A DNA stretch of 64,000 bases, from contig CALSTX010000006.1 in assembly GCA_943789375.1 (NCBI GenBank), forward strand, positions 111,022-175,021, given 5' to 3'. Under the pieces are notes generated by a model. That model was not told the origin of the DNA. It made no database searches and saw nothing but the letters and a program-made list of their open reading frames with translations. Made by a program: the position numbers and the translations under genes. Source of the stretch: an uncultured Opitutales bacterium (GTDB lineage Bacteria; Verrucomicrobiota; Verrucomicrobiia; Opitutales; Seribacteraceae). This document shows, one piece after another, positions 37,408-48,726 of this stretch. The first letter of the stretch is position 1. Every line of letters starts with the position of its first letter.

Positions 37408-37842
37408 ATGAATATAAATGCAATTTATTCTGGTAGCTTGAAATTAAACTGTTGGTTTTTTGGCCTTCTTTTTTCATCATGGATGATAGGTTGTTCGATC
37501 GAAGATTTTCCTTCAATGAGTGGGAGTAGGACCGATGAGAATTCTACCTTGAGCGTTGCGGAATCAGAAAAAAACAATCTGGGAGAAGGGGGAGAAAACT
37601 CTTTACTCAAACTATCCAAAGATATTAAAGTTGAGCTAGTTAACCAAAATTTGGCGCTACTGAAGAATATGGAGAATTCGTTTAAACATACATTAGAATC
37701 TGCTGTGAACAAACAAGTGAAATTCCAGTTTTTATGCGATGGTAATGAAAAGTGGATTTACCGATGTAATCTGATGACTGGAGAGATTGAATGCTTCAGT
37801 ATGTCTTCAAACAAATTGCGCCTGTTATCCAGTATAAAGTAA
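37408..37842 (+). CDS. hypothetical small lipoprotein
   Basis: 144 aa; lipobox-like WMIGCS after hydrophobic N-terminus; no recognised family. Confidence 0.45.
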   Translation: MNINAIYSGSLKLNCWFFGLLFSSWMIGCSIEDFPSMSGSRTDENSTLSVAESEKNNLGEGGENSLLKLSKDIKVELVNQNLALLKNMENSFKHTLESAVNKQVKFQFLCDGNEKWIYRCNLMTGEIECFSMSSNKLRLLSSIK

Positions 37843-37851
37843 CCTTATTGT

Positions 37852-38454
37852 ATGAATCATAAACGATCCTTGTTATTCAGTGCGATTTCTTTGCTCGCTG
37901 GCTTAATCTTTGGCAGTTGCTCCCAGCAGGAAAAATATAGTCAGAAGCCCAAAAGAGAATCTCAACTGAGAAGGCCACCTGCTGCCGTGGAAAGAGCGTG
38001 GCTTGCAAGGCATCAATATGACCCTGAGAGAAGAATTGTTGTACCCAAGTATAAGGGGGCCCGATGGGGTTCTGTTTTGGAGTATACTGAAAAAGAAAAT
38101 TTAGTGTACCGAGACTGGTGGGTCCGGGATGTGAAAATGCAAGACTTAAACCCTGTGCCATCCACCCAATTAACTCCTTTTTCCCAGATTCAAGATAGTG
38201 GCGATGCAGAAACTGTTACTCAGGAGGACATTAACAGTCCTGTAATGCCTGAAGATAGTACAGTCTCAGTTAAAGACAGTTTTAGTGGCGATGACGAGAT
38301 TCCTGTCTTGGATAGTTCAGATCCTGTGGCACCGGATCAGGCACCAATGGATGTAGACCCATTTGCACCAATCGAGGCTACACCCAGTGCAGATCCATTT
38401 TCTCCGGTTCCGGCACCACCTGAATCTGATCCTTTTGCTCCGCTTCCTTTGTGA
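37852..38454 (+). CDS. hypothetical lipoprotein, related to 32552..33130
   Basis: Lipobox IFGSC; AWLARHQYDPERRIVVPKY; C-terminal repeats DPFAPIEA / DPFSPVPA / DPFAPLPL. Confidence 0.7.
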   Translation: MNHKRSLLFSAISLLAGLIFGSCSQQEKYSQKPKRESQLRRPPAAVERAWLARHQYDPERRIVVPKYKGARWGSVLEYTEKENLVYRDWWVRDVKMQDLNPVPSTQLTPFSQIQDSGDAETVTQEDINSPVMPEDSTVSVKDSFSGDDEIPVLDSSDPVAPDQAPMDVDPFAPIEATPSADPFSPVPAPPESDPFAPLPL

Positions 38455-38456
38455 TT

Positions 38457-40025
38457 TTACTTTGTTCCGAATCGGTCGCTGAGAGAATCTGGGCCATCCG
38501 TCCTGTAAAATTCACTGGATCGATTAACCGTTAAGCTTTCCAATATTTTAAATACCCAGTTTTCTTTGTCGGGTTTTCCTATACTTGAAGCTATTTCTGT
38601 TGCCGTATGAGCTGTCTCGGTGTTGGCCAGCAAAAATTTCTCGACGGACTGGCGGACAGCAAGGATAGATGCAGCCGCTTTTTTCCCCGCCTCAACACCA
38701 GGCTGGTGGTAGGCGTTAATATTTACAAGAGAGGCATATAGTCCAACCGCTCTCTCGAAAAGAGCGATGAGCCGACCTACAGCCGCAGGAGTAATTTCGA
38801 GAATCGTAAGGGTGATCGATTTACGATCTTTTTCATAGAGGGCATCACGAGTACCGAGAAAAAAACCGTGTAAGTAGTCTCCCGAATTCATGCCATCCTC
38901 ATCCACCGTAATCGAAGGCTTATTCCGGTGCCGTAGAACTTCAACGAAAGTGGCAAAAAAATTAGGAACTCCTTCGCGCAATTGTTGAACATACGCATGT
39001 TGATCGGTCGAACCTTTATTTCCATAAACAGAAATACCTTGGTGGACAATTTCTCCCTTCATATCTTTCTCTTTCCCAAGAGATTCCATGATTAATTGTT
39101 GGAGGTATTTTGCAAAAAGATCTAAGCGATCTTTGTACGGAAGAATGACCATATCCTTGGACCCTTTACCTTCCGTGAGAAAGTGCCAAGAAAGGGCGAG
39201 CATAGAAGCTGGATTTTTTTGTGGATCGGTCTCACGAGTCAATTCATCCATTTCGCAGGCTCCCTGGAGAAAGGTATCGATGTTTATTCCTTGAAGGGCG
39301 GCAGGCAGTAGACCAACTGCTGCAGTTTCACTAGTCCTTCCACCAACCCAATCCCACATAGGAAGGAAGTCGAGCCAGTTATTTTCTTGAGCGTAAAGGT
39401 GAAGCTTACTGCCATCTCCTGTAATCGCGATAGCATGCTTGGAAAAATTCAATCCCTGTGAACGAAAAGCATTTTCGGCTTCCAGCATCCCGTTACGGGT
39501 TTCTGGTGTCCCTCCAGACTTAGATATTACGAGAACAAGGGTTGTGGATAGAGCGGGGCCAATTTCCTGCAAAGTTAGATCGATTCCGTCTGGATCCGTA
39601 TTGTCAAAGAAATGAACCTTAAGTTTGTCATCCGCGGGAGAACCAAGTGCCTTGCCCACAAATTGAGGGCCAAGCGCAGAGCCGCCAATCCCAATAACTA
39701 AGAGGTGAGTGAAGGCACCAGCTTCCGTGCAAAGTTCGCCGGAGTGAACGGAGTTGGTAATTCGTTTAACTTTTTCAAGGGTTTCTTGAATGGCTTTAGC
39801 CAGTTCTGGTTTGGGTGCCAGGCTTGGGTTACGCAGCCAATAATGGCCAACCATTCGATTCTCATCAGGATTTGCAATGGAACCATTTTCTAAGTCCTGC
39901 ATGGCACTAAGGGCATGAGCCATGGGTTCGGTCATGGAATCTAAGTATCCGTTATCAAAATCTACAAAGGAGAAATCTGCCCAAAAGTCGACAGCTTTGT
40001 GTGAAAGGTATAATTCTTTGTTCAT
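38457..40025 (-). CDS. pgi: glucose-6-phosphate isomerase
   Basis: LLVIGIGGSALGPQFVGKAL, VISKSGGTPETRNGML, KGSTDQHAYVQQLREG, YHQPGVEAGKKAA. Confidence 0.95.
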   Translation of the reverse strand: MNKELYLSHKAVDFWADFSFVDFDNGYLDSMTEPMAHALSAMQDLENGSIANPDENRMVGHYWLRNPSLAPKPELAKAIQETLEKVKRITNSVHSGELCTEAGAFTHLLVIGIGGSALGPQFVGKALGSPADDKLKVHFFDNTDPDGIDLTLQEIGPALSTTLVLVISKSGGTPETRNGMLEAENAFRSQGLNFSKHAIAITGDGSKLHLYAQENNWLDFLPMWDWVGGRTSETAAVGLLPAALQGINIDTFLQGACEMDELTRETDPQKNPASMLALSWHFLTEGKGSKDMVILPYKDRLDLFAKYLQQLIMESLGKEKDMKGEIVHQGISVYGNKGSTDQHAYVQQLREGVPNFFATFVEVLRHRNKPSITVDEDGMNSGDYLHGFFLGTRDALYEKDRKSITLTILEITPAAVGRLIALFERAVGLYASLVNINAYHQPGVEAGKKAAASILAVRQSVEKFLLANTETAHTATEIASSIGKPDKENWVFKILESLTVNRSSEFYRTDGPDSLSDRFGTK

Positions 40026-40030
40026 AGTGT

Positions 40031-41722
40031 TTAAAATCCGTCTGTTATGGCTCCAAGGGAAGCAGAGCTTACAAGCTTGGCATATTTTGCCAAGACCCCT
40101 CGGTTTTCTTTCGGTTCAGGTTTATTCCAGGCTGCTTTTCTTTTGTTAATTTCCTCATCGGGGAGGTTCAGAATGAGCTCATTATTCTCTGCATCAATCG
40201 TTATTTGATCATCTTTTTCAATTAATCCGATGAGGCCACCCACTGCAGCTTCCGGAGTGACATGACCGACAACAAAACCATGACTTCCCCCGGAAAAACG
40301 TCCGTCCGTGATGAGGGCGACTTCTTTCCCCAGACCTTTACCCATGATAGCTGAGGTAGGGGATAGCATCTCTCTCATACCTGGCCCGCCAACAGGCCCT
40401 TCGTTACGAATGACGATCACATGCCCAGCTTGGACCTCCCCATCTAAAATCCCTCGAAGAGAAGCTTCCTCTGATTCGTAAACAATGGCCTTACCCGAAA
40501 ACTTCAGTCCTTCCTTACCAGTTATTTTCGCCACGGCACCATCGGATGCCAAATTACCATAAAGAATGCGAAGGTGACTGTCTGCCTTAATGGGATCATT
40601 GAAGGGACGTACCAAGTCTTGGCCTTTAGGGTAGGGGGCATAGGGAGCCGCATCTTTTACATTTTCTGCTAAAGTGTTTCCGGTTACCGTCATGCAGTCA
40701 CCATGAAGCAGGCCTTCATCAAGGAGAGTTTTAAGCAAGGGACTGAGTCCACCAATCCGTACAAAGTGAGACATATTGTATTTGCCGCTTGGCTTGAGGT
40801 CGCACAAGACAGGAACCCGCTTCCCTATTTCGGTGAAGTCGTCCAAGCTTAAAGGTACATTTGCTGTATGAGCCATGGCGATTAGGTGGAGTACGGCATT
40901 GGTGGATCCTCCAAGGGTAATGACCACAGTGATCGCATTTTCAAATGCTTCCCGAGTCATAATATCTCTAGGCTTAATATCTTTATCGATTAAATTTACC
41001 ACAGCTGCACCAGCATCTCGTGCATCGATTTTCTTTTCGTCTGAAACGGCAAGCTGTGCAGAACTGTCTGGTAGGCTCATGCCAAGAGCTTCGATCGCAG
41101 AAGACATGGTGTTGGCGGTATACATGCCGCCACAGGACCCAGGGCCAGGAATTGCCTTCTTTTCGATTTCAGTTAACTCCTCTTGGTCAATCTTTCCGGA
41201 AGCATGGGATCCTACGGCTTCAAAGACCGAAACAATATCCAGGTTTTTTTCTTTGTGAAGGCCGGGAAGGATTGTGCCTCCATATACAAAAATGCCGGGG
41301 CGGTTCATTCTCGCAAGTGCCATAACGCAGGCGGGCATATTTTTATCACACCCACCAATGGCAACAAGACCATCCATTCCTTCCGCTCCGACTACTGTTT
41401 CAATGGAGTCGGCAATCACTTCCCTAGATACCAGGGAATAGCGCATACCAGGGGTTCCCATACTGATCCCATCTGAAACTGTGATTGTTCCAAAGGGTAC
41501 GGCTTTGCCTCCAGCTTGATCAACTCCCTCCACTGAAGCTTTTCCAAGTTCGTCGAGATGAGAGTTGCAGGGCGTTACCATACTCCAGGCTGAGCAAACT
41601 GCAATTTGAGGTTTTTCAAAATCATCATCATCAAAGCCAACGGCACGAAGCATGGAGCGATTCGGGGCTCGATCATTACCATCGACCACAATGGAGGAGA
41701 AATTTCGGTTACAACTGCTCAT
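40031..41722 (-). CDS. ilvD: dihydroxy-acid dehydratase
   Basis: [79 protein letters not shown]. Confidence 0.97.
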   Translation of the reverse strand: MSSCNRNFSSIVVDGNDRAPNRSMLRAVGFDDDDFEKPQIAVCSAWSMVTPCNSHLDELGKASVEGVDQAGGKAVPFGTITVSDGISMGTPGMRYSLVSREVIADSIETVVGAEGMDGLVAIGGCDKNMPACVMALARMNRPGIFVYGGTILPGLHKEKNLDIVSVFEAVGSHASGKIDQEELTEIEKKAIPGPGSCGGMYTANTMSSAIEALGMSLPDSSAQLAVSDEKKIDARDAGAAVVNLIDKDIKPRDIMTREAFENAITVVITLGGSTNAVLHLIAMAHTANVPLSLDDFTEIGKRVPVLCDLKPSGKYNMSHFVRIGGLSPLLKTLLDEGLLHGDCMTVTGNTLAENVKDAAPYAPYPKGQDLVRPFNDPIKADSHLRILYGNLASDGAVAKITGKEGLKFSGKAIVYESEEASLRGILDGEVQAGHVIVIRNEGPVGGPGMREMLSPTSAIMGKGLGKEVALITDGRFSGGSHGFVVGHVTPEAAVGGLIGLIEKDDQITIDAENNELILNLPDEEINKRKAAWNKPEPKENRGVLAKYAKLVSSASLGAITDGF

Positions 41723-41816
41723 GATTTTTATTAATTACTTTTAGTGATGGGTATTTTCTGTTTGTATAAAGACTTGCGAACACAATCTTTATTGGATTGA
41801 TTCGCAATCTTCTTTT

Positions 41817-42899
41817 TTGAAAAATCCAAACTTAGAGTCTTTACGGGACGAAATCGATAAGATTGATACGCAAGTTGTTGACTTGCTCAATAGGCGTGTG
41901 CGCACAGCTGCAGAAATAGGAAAGATCAAGAATTCAATCGGGGTAGATCCTTATGATCCCGCAAGAGAGGAGCAAGTCTTTGCCAAGATTAAGAATTTAA
42001 GTAAAGGTCCCATGCGTGAAGATTCGCTCAAGACCATTTACAGAGAAGTTATTTCTGCTTCTATTGCTTTAGAAAAAGAAATGGTGATTGGCTATCTCGG
42101 ACCAGAGGCAACCTACACGCACCAAGCTGCAGTTAAAAATTTTGGTTCTACTTTGGACTACCGATCACTCTCTGACATACCTGATGTGTTTAATGCAGTA
42201 GAGTCAGGAGAGTGCGACTACGGTGTGGTTCCAATTGAGAATTCAACGGAAGGTGCTGTAAACCGCTCCCTGGACTTACTTGTGGAATCAGAGCTTTCAA
42301 TTATTGCCCAAGTGTATCTACAGGTTGAGCATTGTTTATTCAGCCGAGATAAGCGTACTGAGATCAAAGAAATTCGGTCAAAAGATCAAGCTTTGGCTCA
42401 ATGTGGAGAGTGGGTGAGGAGGAATTTTCCGCATGCGTCACTCATTCCAGTCACGAGTACAGCTGAAGGCGTTAAAAATTGTAAAGTTGGGAATGGAGTA
42501 GCTGCGATTGCAGGAGAATTAGCTGGACGCATCCATGATGTACCTATGCTTGATCAGGGTATACAGGATAAAAAAAATAATGTGACCCGTTTTTTGGTCG
42601 TAGCCCGTAATTCCCTTTCACATTCTCAAAATGTAATGTTCCGGACCAGTTTGGTGGTTACCTTGTCGGATCAGGTTGGGGCATTGCAGTCTGCTTTGAG
42701 TCCTTTTTCATCCAGGGATATCAACCTTTGCAAAATTGAATCCCGTCCAAGTCGTAAAAAGTCATGGGACTACTACTTTTTTATCGATTTTATTGGGCAC
42801 AGTGAAGAAGAAGAAGTTAAAGACGCGTTGAATGAGTTAGAGGCAAACTGCTCTTTTTACAAAATTCTTGGTAGCTACCCAGAGAATTCACCGGAATAG
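41817..42899 (+). CDS. pheA: bifunctional chorismate mutase / prephenate dehydratase (TTG start)
   Basis: LRDEIDKIDTQVVDLLNRRVRTAAEIG; YLGPEATYTHQAA, YGVVPIENSTEGAVNRSLDLL; ACT domain ESRPSRKKSWDYYFFIDFIGH. Confidence 0.95.
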   Translation: MKNPNLESLRDEIDKIDTQVVDLLNRRVRTAAEIGKIKNSIGVDPYDPAREEQVFAKIKNLSKGPMREDSLKTIYREVISASIALEKEMVIGYLGPEATYTHQAAVKNFGSTLDYRSLSDIPDVFNAVESGECDYGVVPIENSTEGAVNRSLDLLVESELSIIAQVYLQVEHCLFSRDKRTEIKEIRSKDQALAQCGEWVRRNFPHASLIPVTSTAEGVKNCKVGNGVAAIAGELAGRIHDVPMLDQGIQDKKNNVTRFLVVARNSLSHSQNVMFRTSLVVTLSDQVGALQSALSPFSSRDINLCKIESRPSRKKSWDYYFFIDFIGHSEEEEVKDALNELEANCSFYKILGSYPENSPE

Positions 42900-42911
42900 T
42901 TTTTTTTTCGT

Positions 42912-43394
42912 TTAGAAAAAGAGCACTGACAGATTTTGATCTTCGCGTGCATATTTCATGACAAGTTCTTCAATGAAACAGCGTAGGTCAAGGTATGACT
43001 TTTCTTTTTTCGGGGTCCATCGCTTTCCTGCTTTTAAAGACTCCCGTAAACCTGAGACTAAGAGCATCCCCTTCATGGCACCTTTGAAAGATTGAACAAA
43101 TTCTAGAATAGAGGCTCTTACCCAGAGAGGATCGATGGAGTGTCTTTTCGCATTCCAATGGGTAAAGTTCAAATTCCGGTCATTTGGAAAATGAAAACGA
43201 ACAACCTGTTCAATGCAATGATCGAACGATTTTAGCGACATTTCTGTACCCCCATCATTTTCCCGCATAAAGGTCAGTGTCCTTTGCAGTTGAAGGGTTT
43301 CTTCACGAGTTGAAGCACTCCCAATTACAGAAAAGAGAGCGTTCAAGTTTTGAAGTCTAGTATAGTCGTCTCTTTTAGTTACCGCCTTTGACAC
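42912..43394 (-). CDS. hypothetical helical protein (GTG start overlapping nrdR)
   Basis: VSKAVTKRDDYTRLQNLNALFSVIG...; predicted helical; about 20 nt overlap with the end of nrdR. Confidence 0.5.
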   Translation of the reverse strand: MSKAVTKRDDYTRLQNLNALFSVIGSASTREETLQLQRTLTFMRENDGGTEMSLKSFDHCIEQVVRFHFPNDRNLNFTHWNAKRHSIDPLWVRASILEFVQSFKGAMKGMLLVSGLRESLKAGKRWTPKKEKSYLDLRCFIEELVMKYAREDQNLSVLFF

Positions 43395-43848
43395 CCTTTC
43401 CCCCGCCACCAAGGTTAACAATTTCCACCGCAAATCGGGATAAGTCCCGAAAGTCTTCGTAAAAGCTAGCATAGCGTAACCACGCAATTCCATCCACTTT
43501 GCGTAATCTTTGCATGATGGCTTCTGCAATCACACGGCTTGGTACTTCGCTATCGAATTCGTTTTCTATTCGACGTAGCGTTTCTGATAACAAGCCATTT
43601 ATTTGCTCCGCATCGATGGGGCGTTTGGCTATGGATCTCCGAAGTCCCATAGCCAACTTGGTACGATCGAAGCTTTCTCTTCTGCCATCTCGTTTTACCA
43701 CGACGAGGTCTTCACGGAGAACTTCTTCAATTGTCGAAAAACGATGATTGCAGGATAAGCATTCACGCCTTCTTCGGGTTGAAGCAACTTTGCCTGCTCG
43801 AGTCTCGAGAACTTTAAGTTCGTCTGAAGAACACTTAGGACAAAGCAT
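43375..43848 (-). CDS. nrdR: transcriptional repressor NrdR
   Basis: MLCPKCSSDELKVLETR, STRRRRECLSCNHRFSTIEEV, ATP-cone region VVVKRDGRRESFDRTKLAMGLRRS. Confidence 0.93.
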   Translation of the reverse strand: MLCPKCSSDELKVLETRAGKVASTRRRRECLSCNHRFSTIEEVLREDLVVVKRDGRRESFDRTKLAMGLRRSIAKRPIDAEQINGLLSETLRRIENEFDSEVPSRVIAEAIMQRLRKVDGIAWLRYASFYEDFRDLSRFAVEIVNLGGGGKGVKGGN

Positions 43849-43885
43849 AAGCTGTATTAGATTCCATAAACACCACAGGTATGTT

Positions 43886-44455
43886 CTAGCAGAGTTTTAA
43901 GAAATTCTTCAAGATCATAATTCCATTTTCTGTAGCAAGTGACTCAGGATGGAATTGAACACCCCATATTGGAAGCTCTTTGTGCTTTATACCCATAATT
44001 TCTCCTTCTTGAGTCTGAGCCGTTATTTCCAGTACTTCTGGCAGACTTTCAGGTGCAAGCAATAAGGAATGATAACGGGTTGCTTGAAAAGGGTTTTGCA
44101 TATCGGCAAATAAATCTGCCCCATCATGTTTCATGGGGGAAGTTTTGCCATGCATGAGGCGATCGGCTCTTACAACCTTACCGCCAAAATATTCGCCAAT
44201 ACATTGGTGCCCCAGGCATATGCCGAGAATGGGCAATGTTCCCTCAGCTTTCTTGATAGCCTGCAAGCTTATGCCTGCTTTGCTGGGATCGCAGGGACCT
44301 GGTGAAATAACCAGGGCATCAAATCGGGAGAAGTCCAATGAAGTAGCGGGCATGTCATCGTTGCGAATAATTTCAACTTCTGCTCCGAGTTCACCAAAAT
44401 ATTGAACCACATTGTAAGTGAAGGAGTCGTAGTTGTCTATTACCAGCAACCGCAT
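43886..44455 (-). CDS. trpG/pabA: anthranilate/aminodeoxychorismate synthase glutamine amidotransferase component
   Basis: VIDNYDSFTYNVVQYFGELGAEVEIIRND, ISPGPCDPSKAG, LGICLGHQCIGEYFGG, GVQFHPESLATENG. Confidence 0.92.
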   Translation of the reverse strand: MRLLVIDNYDSFTYNVVQYFGELGAEVEIIRNDDMPATSLDFSRFDALVISPGPCDPSKAGISLQAIKKAEGTLPILGICLGHQCIGEYFGGKVVRADRLMHGKTSPMKHDGADLFADMQNPFQATRYHSLLLAPESLPEVLEITAQTQEGEIMGIKHKELPIWGVQFHPESLATENGIMILKNFLKLC

Positions 44456-44461
44456 AGCAAA

Positions 44462-45685
44462 TTAAACCTTGAACCCTTGCTTCCTTGCCCGCTCTTTGAG
44501 CCGTAGCCCATTGAGGCGGATGAATCCACCAGCATCTTCAGGTTTGTAGTCACTTTCGTCATCATCCATGGATGCAATCTCCATGTCATATAGAGATTGA
44601 TCTGATTTACGACCGACAGTGGTAATATTGCCCTTGTAAAGCTTTAAGCGGACGATGCCAGTAACCGTTTTTTGACTCTCATCAATCAGTGCCTGAAGGG
44701 CTTCTCTTTCAGGCGCGTACCAAAACCCGTAATAAATGAGTTCGGCATAGCGAGGTATCAGTGAGTCCCGTAGGTGCATTAAGTCTCGATCCATTGTCAG
44801 AGTCTCAAGTTGCCGGTGGGCATGAAGGAGGATCGTTCCGCCTGGAGTTTCGTAAACGCCTCGGCTTTTCATGCCAACAAAGCGGTTCTCTACAAGATCT
44901 ACTCTGCCAATGCCATGTTTTCCTGCGGTTTGATTGAGTTCTTTTACGATAGCGGAAGGAGTGAAACGGTCGCCGTCAATGGCAACACAATTGCCTTTTT
45001 CAAACTCCAACTCAATGTACTGGGGGGTATCAGGTGCAAGTTCGGGATCAACAGTTAACTTATACATCCCTCGGTTGTCTGGAGTAGTTGGGTCAAACCA
45101 TGGATCCTCGAGGATGCCCGCTTCGTAGGAAATATGCCATAAATTGCGGTCCATCGAGTAGGGTTTGGAAGCACTAGCTTCCACATCAATTCCATGATGC
45201 TGACAGTATTCAATCATTTGCTTACGGCCGGGGAAAGTCTTTCGGAATTCAGCATCCCTCCACGGTGCCAGTATCTCAAGGTCAGGGGCCAAGGCGGAGA
45301 AGGTAAGTTCAAACCTGCATTGATCATTTCCTTTGCCCGTGGCTCCATGGGCTACGGCAGTCGCACCAAATTCTCTCGCAATATCTACCTGTGCTTTTGC
45401 AATTAAGGGGCGTGCGATAGATGTCCCGAGGAGATACTGAGACTCATAAATCGCATTCCCTCGGACCATGGGAAAGATGAAGTCATTGGCAAATTCATCA
45501 ACTAAGTTGAGGGTGCGATGAGCAGAAGCACCGGTGGCGAGTGCTTTTTCTTCTAACCCATCAAGTTCTTCTTCCTGTCCAACATCTCCACAGTAAGTTA
45601 TGACTTCAACATTTTTTGATTGGGCGTACCAATGAACAAGGACAGAAGTGTCAAGGCCTCCAGAATAAGCGAGTATTATTTTCAT
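44462..45685 (-). CDS. argG: argininosuccinate synthase
   Basis: [62 protein letters not shown]. Confidence 0.97.
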   Translation of the reverse strand: MKIILAYSGGLDTSVLVHWYAQSKNVEVITYCGDVGQEEELDGLEEKALATGASAHRTLNLVDEFANDFIFPMVRGNAIYESQYLLGTSIARPLIAKAQVDIAREFGATAVAHGATGKGNDQCRFELTFSALAPDLEILAPWRDAEFRKTFPGRKQMIEYCQHHGIDVEASASKPYSMDRNLWHISYEAGILEDPWFDPTTPDNRGMYKLTVDPELAPDTPQYIELEFEKGNCVAIDGDRFTPSAIVKELNQTAGKHGIGRVDLVENRFVGMKSRGVYETPGGTILLHAHRQLETLTMDRDLMHLRDSLIPRYAELIYYGFWYAPEREALQALIDESQKTVTGIVRLKLYKGNITTVGRKSDQSLYDMEIASMDDDESDYKPEDAGGFIRLNGLRLKERARKQGFKV

Positions 45686-45710
45686 GCTAGGATTTTCGTA
45701 AAAGTAAGAA

Positions 45711-46646
45711 TTAGTGTTGATTCAATTGTTGAAGAATAGCCTTTTGCATATGGAGGCGATTTTCAGCTTGGTCAAAAAGAATAGATTGAGAAGAGGAGAG
45801 AACAGCTTCTGTCACTTCTTCCCCAGGATGAGTTGGCATGCAATGCATGAAGAGAGCCTCAGGTTTAGCCAAGCTCAAGAGTCGCTCATTTACCTGATAG
45901 GGTGCCATGATCTGTTTTCTTTGCTTTTCTTCCTCCTCGCATCCCATGCTTACCCAAACATCAGTGTACAAGTAATCTGAGCCTTGTGCTGCTATTTCTG
46001 GATCAGGTTCGTGCACCCATGTGCTTTCCAAGTTGTGCTTTACCAAATAGGCTTTGATTTCCTCGGAAGGAGCAAATGCTGGGGGGCCTGACAAGCAAAT
46101 TTGCAGGCCAAATAATGATCCCGCTAAAATCCAAGAATTAGCCATATTGCACTGAGTATCTCCGAAAAAAGTTACTTTCTTTCCCTGCAGTTCACTGAAT
46201 GGATTTTGTGAAGAGCAAGAGGTTTCAAGAATACTCATGCAGTCAGCAAAGATTTGGCAGGGATGAAGGAAATCAGTCAAGGCATTAACTACAGGAATCG
46301 TACTATGAGTTGCAAATTCCTCAATTATCTCATGGCCATGGGTTCGAATAATTAAGCCATCTAAGAACCGAGAAAGGACTTTTATCGTATCAGAAATACT
46401 CTCACCGCGCCCGATTTGAGTCGAAGCTTGGTCTAAAATGAGGGGGTTACCTCCCAGCTCATTGATCCCGACTTCAAAAGATACACGGGTTCTAGTACTT
46501 TTTTTATGAAAAAGCATCCCCCAAGTTTGACCGCGCAAATCATTTGTGGGTCTTTGGTTACGGTTTGCTTTGTAATCAAAAGCTTGGGTAAAAATTTCTT
46601 TAATTTCCTCTGAAGAGAAATCATTTTCTTGAAGAAAGTGTTTCAT
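45711..46646 (-). CDS. argF: ornithine carbamoyltransferase
   Basis: [49 protein letters not shown]. Confidence 0.95.
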   Translation of the reverse strand: MKHFLQENDFSSEEIKEIFTQAFDYKANRNQRPTNDLRGQTWGMLFHKKSTRTRVSFEVGINELGGNPLILDQASTQIGRGESISDTIKVLSRFLDGLIIRTHGHEIIEEFATHSTIPVVNALTDFLHPCQIFADCMSILETSCSSQNPFSELQGKKVTFFGDTQCNMANSWILAGSLFGLQICLSGPPAFAPSEEIKAYLVKHNLESTWVHEPDPEIAAQGSDYLYTDVWVSMGCEEEEKQRKQIMAPYQVNERLLSLAKPEALFMHCMPTHPGEEVTEAVLSSSQSILFDQAENRLHMQKAILQQLNQH

Positions 46647-46647
46647 T

Positions 46648-47844
46648 TTAATCTGAACTTACTTGGTGAGATGATAAAACTTGATCGAAGAGTGCAAGGG
46701 CAAGATCTATTTCTTCTTTCGAAACGGTTAACGGTGGAAGGAAGCGTATTGCATTGCCCCCAGCACCAACTAACAGAAGACCAAGTTCGCGTAGATCTTT
46801 AAGCATGGGACCGGGATCTTGGTGGCAGGCAAGTGCAAGCATAAGGCCTCTACCTCTTACTTCGGTAAAGAGGGAAGGGAAAGCTTGTTGCCTTTGCTTA
46901 AGTTGATTCTTGAAATATGACCCTTGTTTTTTTGCCGCTTGGATGAGATCTTCTTTTTCCAGGACATCAAGTACGGCGTGAGCAGCTGAGCAGGCTAGAG
47001 GTGACCCGCCGAATGTCGTGCCATGACTGCCTGGGCCAAAGGTATCACAGTAGCGTTGATCAATCCAAATGGCACCAATGGGGAACCCTCCACCTAGCCC
47101 TTTGGCCATGGCTACCGCATTGGGGGTTATTTCTGCTTTCTGATAACCAAGAAAGTCTCCAGTTCTTCCAATCCCAGCCTGCACTTCATCGAGCAGAAGA
47201 AGAACGCCTTTTTGGGAACAGAGAGCAGAGATTTTTTGGAGAAAGATACTTTCGGCTTCATATATACCACCTTCCCCTTGTATCGACTCAATGAGAACGG
47301 CTATTGTGTCGTCATCAATTGCCTGTGAAAACGCCTCAAAGTCATTAAGCGGGGCAAAAGTAAAGGGTTCAAGTAAGGGTTCAAATCCTTTTCGATATTT
47401 CGGTGATTGGGTAGCGGAAAGGGCTCCTAATGTGCGACCGTGAAACCCATTCTCTGCAACCACCACCTTATTTTTATTTGATTTGTCTCCTTTGTTCCCT
47501 ACATAGCGGGCTAATTTGAGTAAAGCCTCGTTGGCTTCAGCACCACTATTGCAAAACAGCACTTTCCCCGGGCCAATCTTTCCCACTAAGCGCTTGGCTA
47601 ACCTTACTTGCTCCGGTATCGAGAATAAGTTTGAGCAATGAACAAGTTGAGATGCCTGTTTGGTAACGGCCTGAGTCCACTGAGGATGGCCATGCCCAAG
47701 GTTTGTAACCGCAATTCCCGATGTGAAATCTAAATATTCTTTCCCGTCGGAATCCCATAGCTTTGATCCTTCGCCGTGGGTTATCTCAATTGCAGGATGG
47801 GCATAATTACCCACCAGAAATTTAGCATGTTCAGGAGAAATCAT
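46648..47844 (-). CDS. argD: acetylornithine aminotransferase
   Basis: DFTSGIAVTNLGHGHPQ, LFCNSGAEANEALLKLAR, LLLDEVQAGIGRTGDFLGYQ, GSHGTTFGGSPLACSAA. Confidence 0.95.
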   Translation of the reverse strand: MISPEHAKFLVGNYAHPAIEITHGEGSKLWDSDGKEYLDFTSGIAVTNLGHGHPQWTQAVTKQASQLVHCSNLFSIPEQVRLAKRLVGKIGPGKVLFCNSGAEANEALLKLARYVGNKGDKSNKNKVVVAENGFHGRTLGALSATQSPKYRKGFEPLLEPFTFAPLNDFEAFSQAIDDDTIAVLIESIQGEGGIYEAESIFLQKISALCSQKGVLLLLDEVQAGIGRTGDFLGYQKAEITPNAVAMAKGLGGGFPIGAIWIDQRYCDTFGPGSHGTTFGGSPLACSAAHAVLDVLEKEDLIQAAKKQGSYFKNQLKQRQQAFPSLFTEVRGRGLMLALACHQDPGPMLKDLRELGLLLVGAGGNAIRFLPPLTVSKEEIDLALALFDQVLSSHQVSSD

Positions 47845-48719
47845 TGTAAGGTGCTATGAATAATTTCAGTTCCTATGCCCTCATCAGTAAAAATTTCAAG
47901 AAGTATACTGTGCGGTAGCCTTCCATCTATAAAGTGTACTCGATTGACCGCAGAGGCCAGGGCCTTTGCGGCACTGTTTACTTTCGGTAACATTCCTTGG
48001 GCGATTACCCCTTCTTTTTTTAGTTTGTCCACTTGATCAATGGCTAGGCTGGAAAGCAAACTCGTTGGGTCTTTCGGGTCACTTAAAAGTCCCGGGACAT
48101 CAGAAAGGTAAACCAGCCTTCTAGCTTCTAAAGCGATGGCAATTTCAGCGGCAACTGTATCGGCATTAACATTCAAGCATTGCCCTTCAGCATTCGAGCC
48201 AGTCGATGAAATGATGGGCATTCTTCCAGATTCAAGAGCGCCTGAGATTGGACTCGTATTTACTTTTTGGATTAAACCGACATGGCCAAGGTCCGGCTCT
48301 TGTATGAGTTTTTTGCAAGTAAGTAAGTCTTTGCCCGCAAGGCGTTGGACATCGCAGTCAAACGAGCTTACAAAACCGGCAACTTCTTCGTTTACCTGAC
48401 CATTTAGAATGTCATCGACTACTTCTATGGTTTGGTCATCGGTAACCCTTAGTCCTTCAATAAATTGTGCTTTGAGCCCTCGATTTTCTAGTTCTTTGGT
48501 CACTGCTTTTCCACCACCATGAACCACGACCACCTTAATACCCACAAAATGAAGAAAAACGAGATCCTGAGCGACTTGGGATCTTACTTTTGGGTCTGGT
48601 GAATCCATGAAACTCCCTCCATACTTGACTACAAAAACTGACCCGCGAAAACGTCTGACATATGGGAGTGCTTCCATAAGAATACTGGCTTTGTGCTGAC
48701 TTTCTTCGTATTCTATCAT
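47841..48719 (-). CDS. argB: acetylglutamate kinase
   Basis: VFVVKYGGSFMDSP, VVVVHGGGKAVTKELENRGLKAQFIEGLRVTD, NVNADTVAAEIAIAL. Confidence 0.95.
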   Translation of the reverse strand: MIEYEESQHKASILMEALPYVRRFRGSVFVVKYGGSFMDSPDPKVRSQVAQDLVFLHFVGIKVVVVHGGGKAVTKELENRGLKAQFIEGLRVTDDQTIEVVDDILNGQVNEEVAGFVSSFDCDVQRLAGKDLLTCKKLIQEPDLGHVGLIQKVNTSPISGALESGRMPIISSTGSNAEGQCLNVNADTVAAEIAIALEARRLVYLSDVPGLLSDPKDPTSLLSSLAIDQVDKLKKEGVIAQGMLPKVNSAAKALASAVNRVHFIDGRLPHSILLEIFTDEGIGTEIIHSTLQ

Positions 48720-48726
48720 GGGTTAT

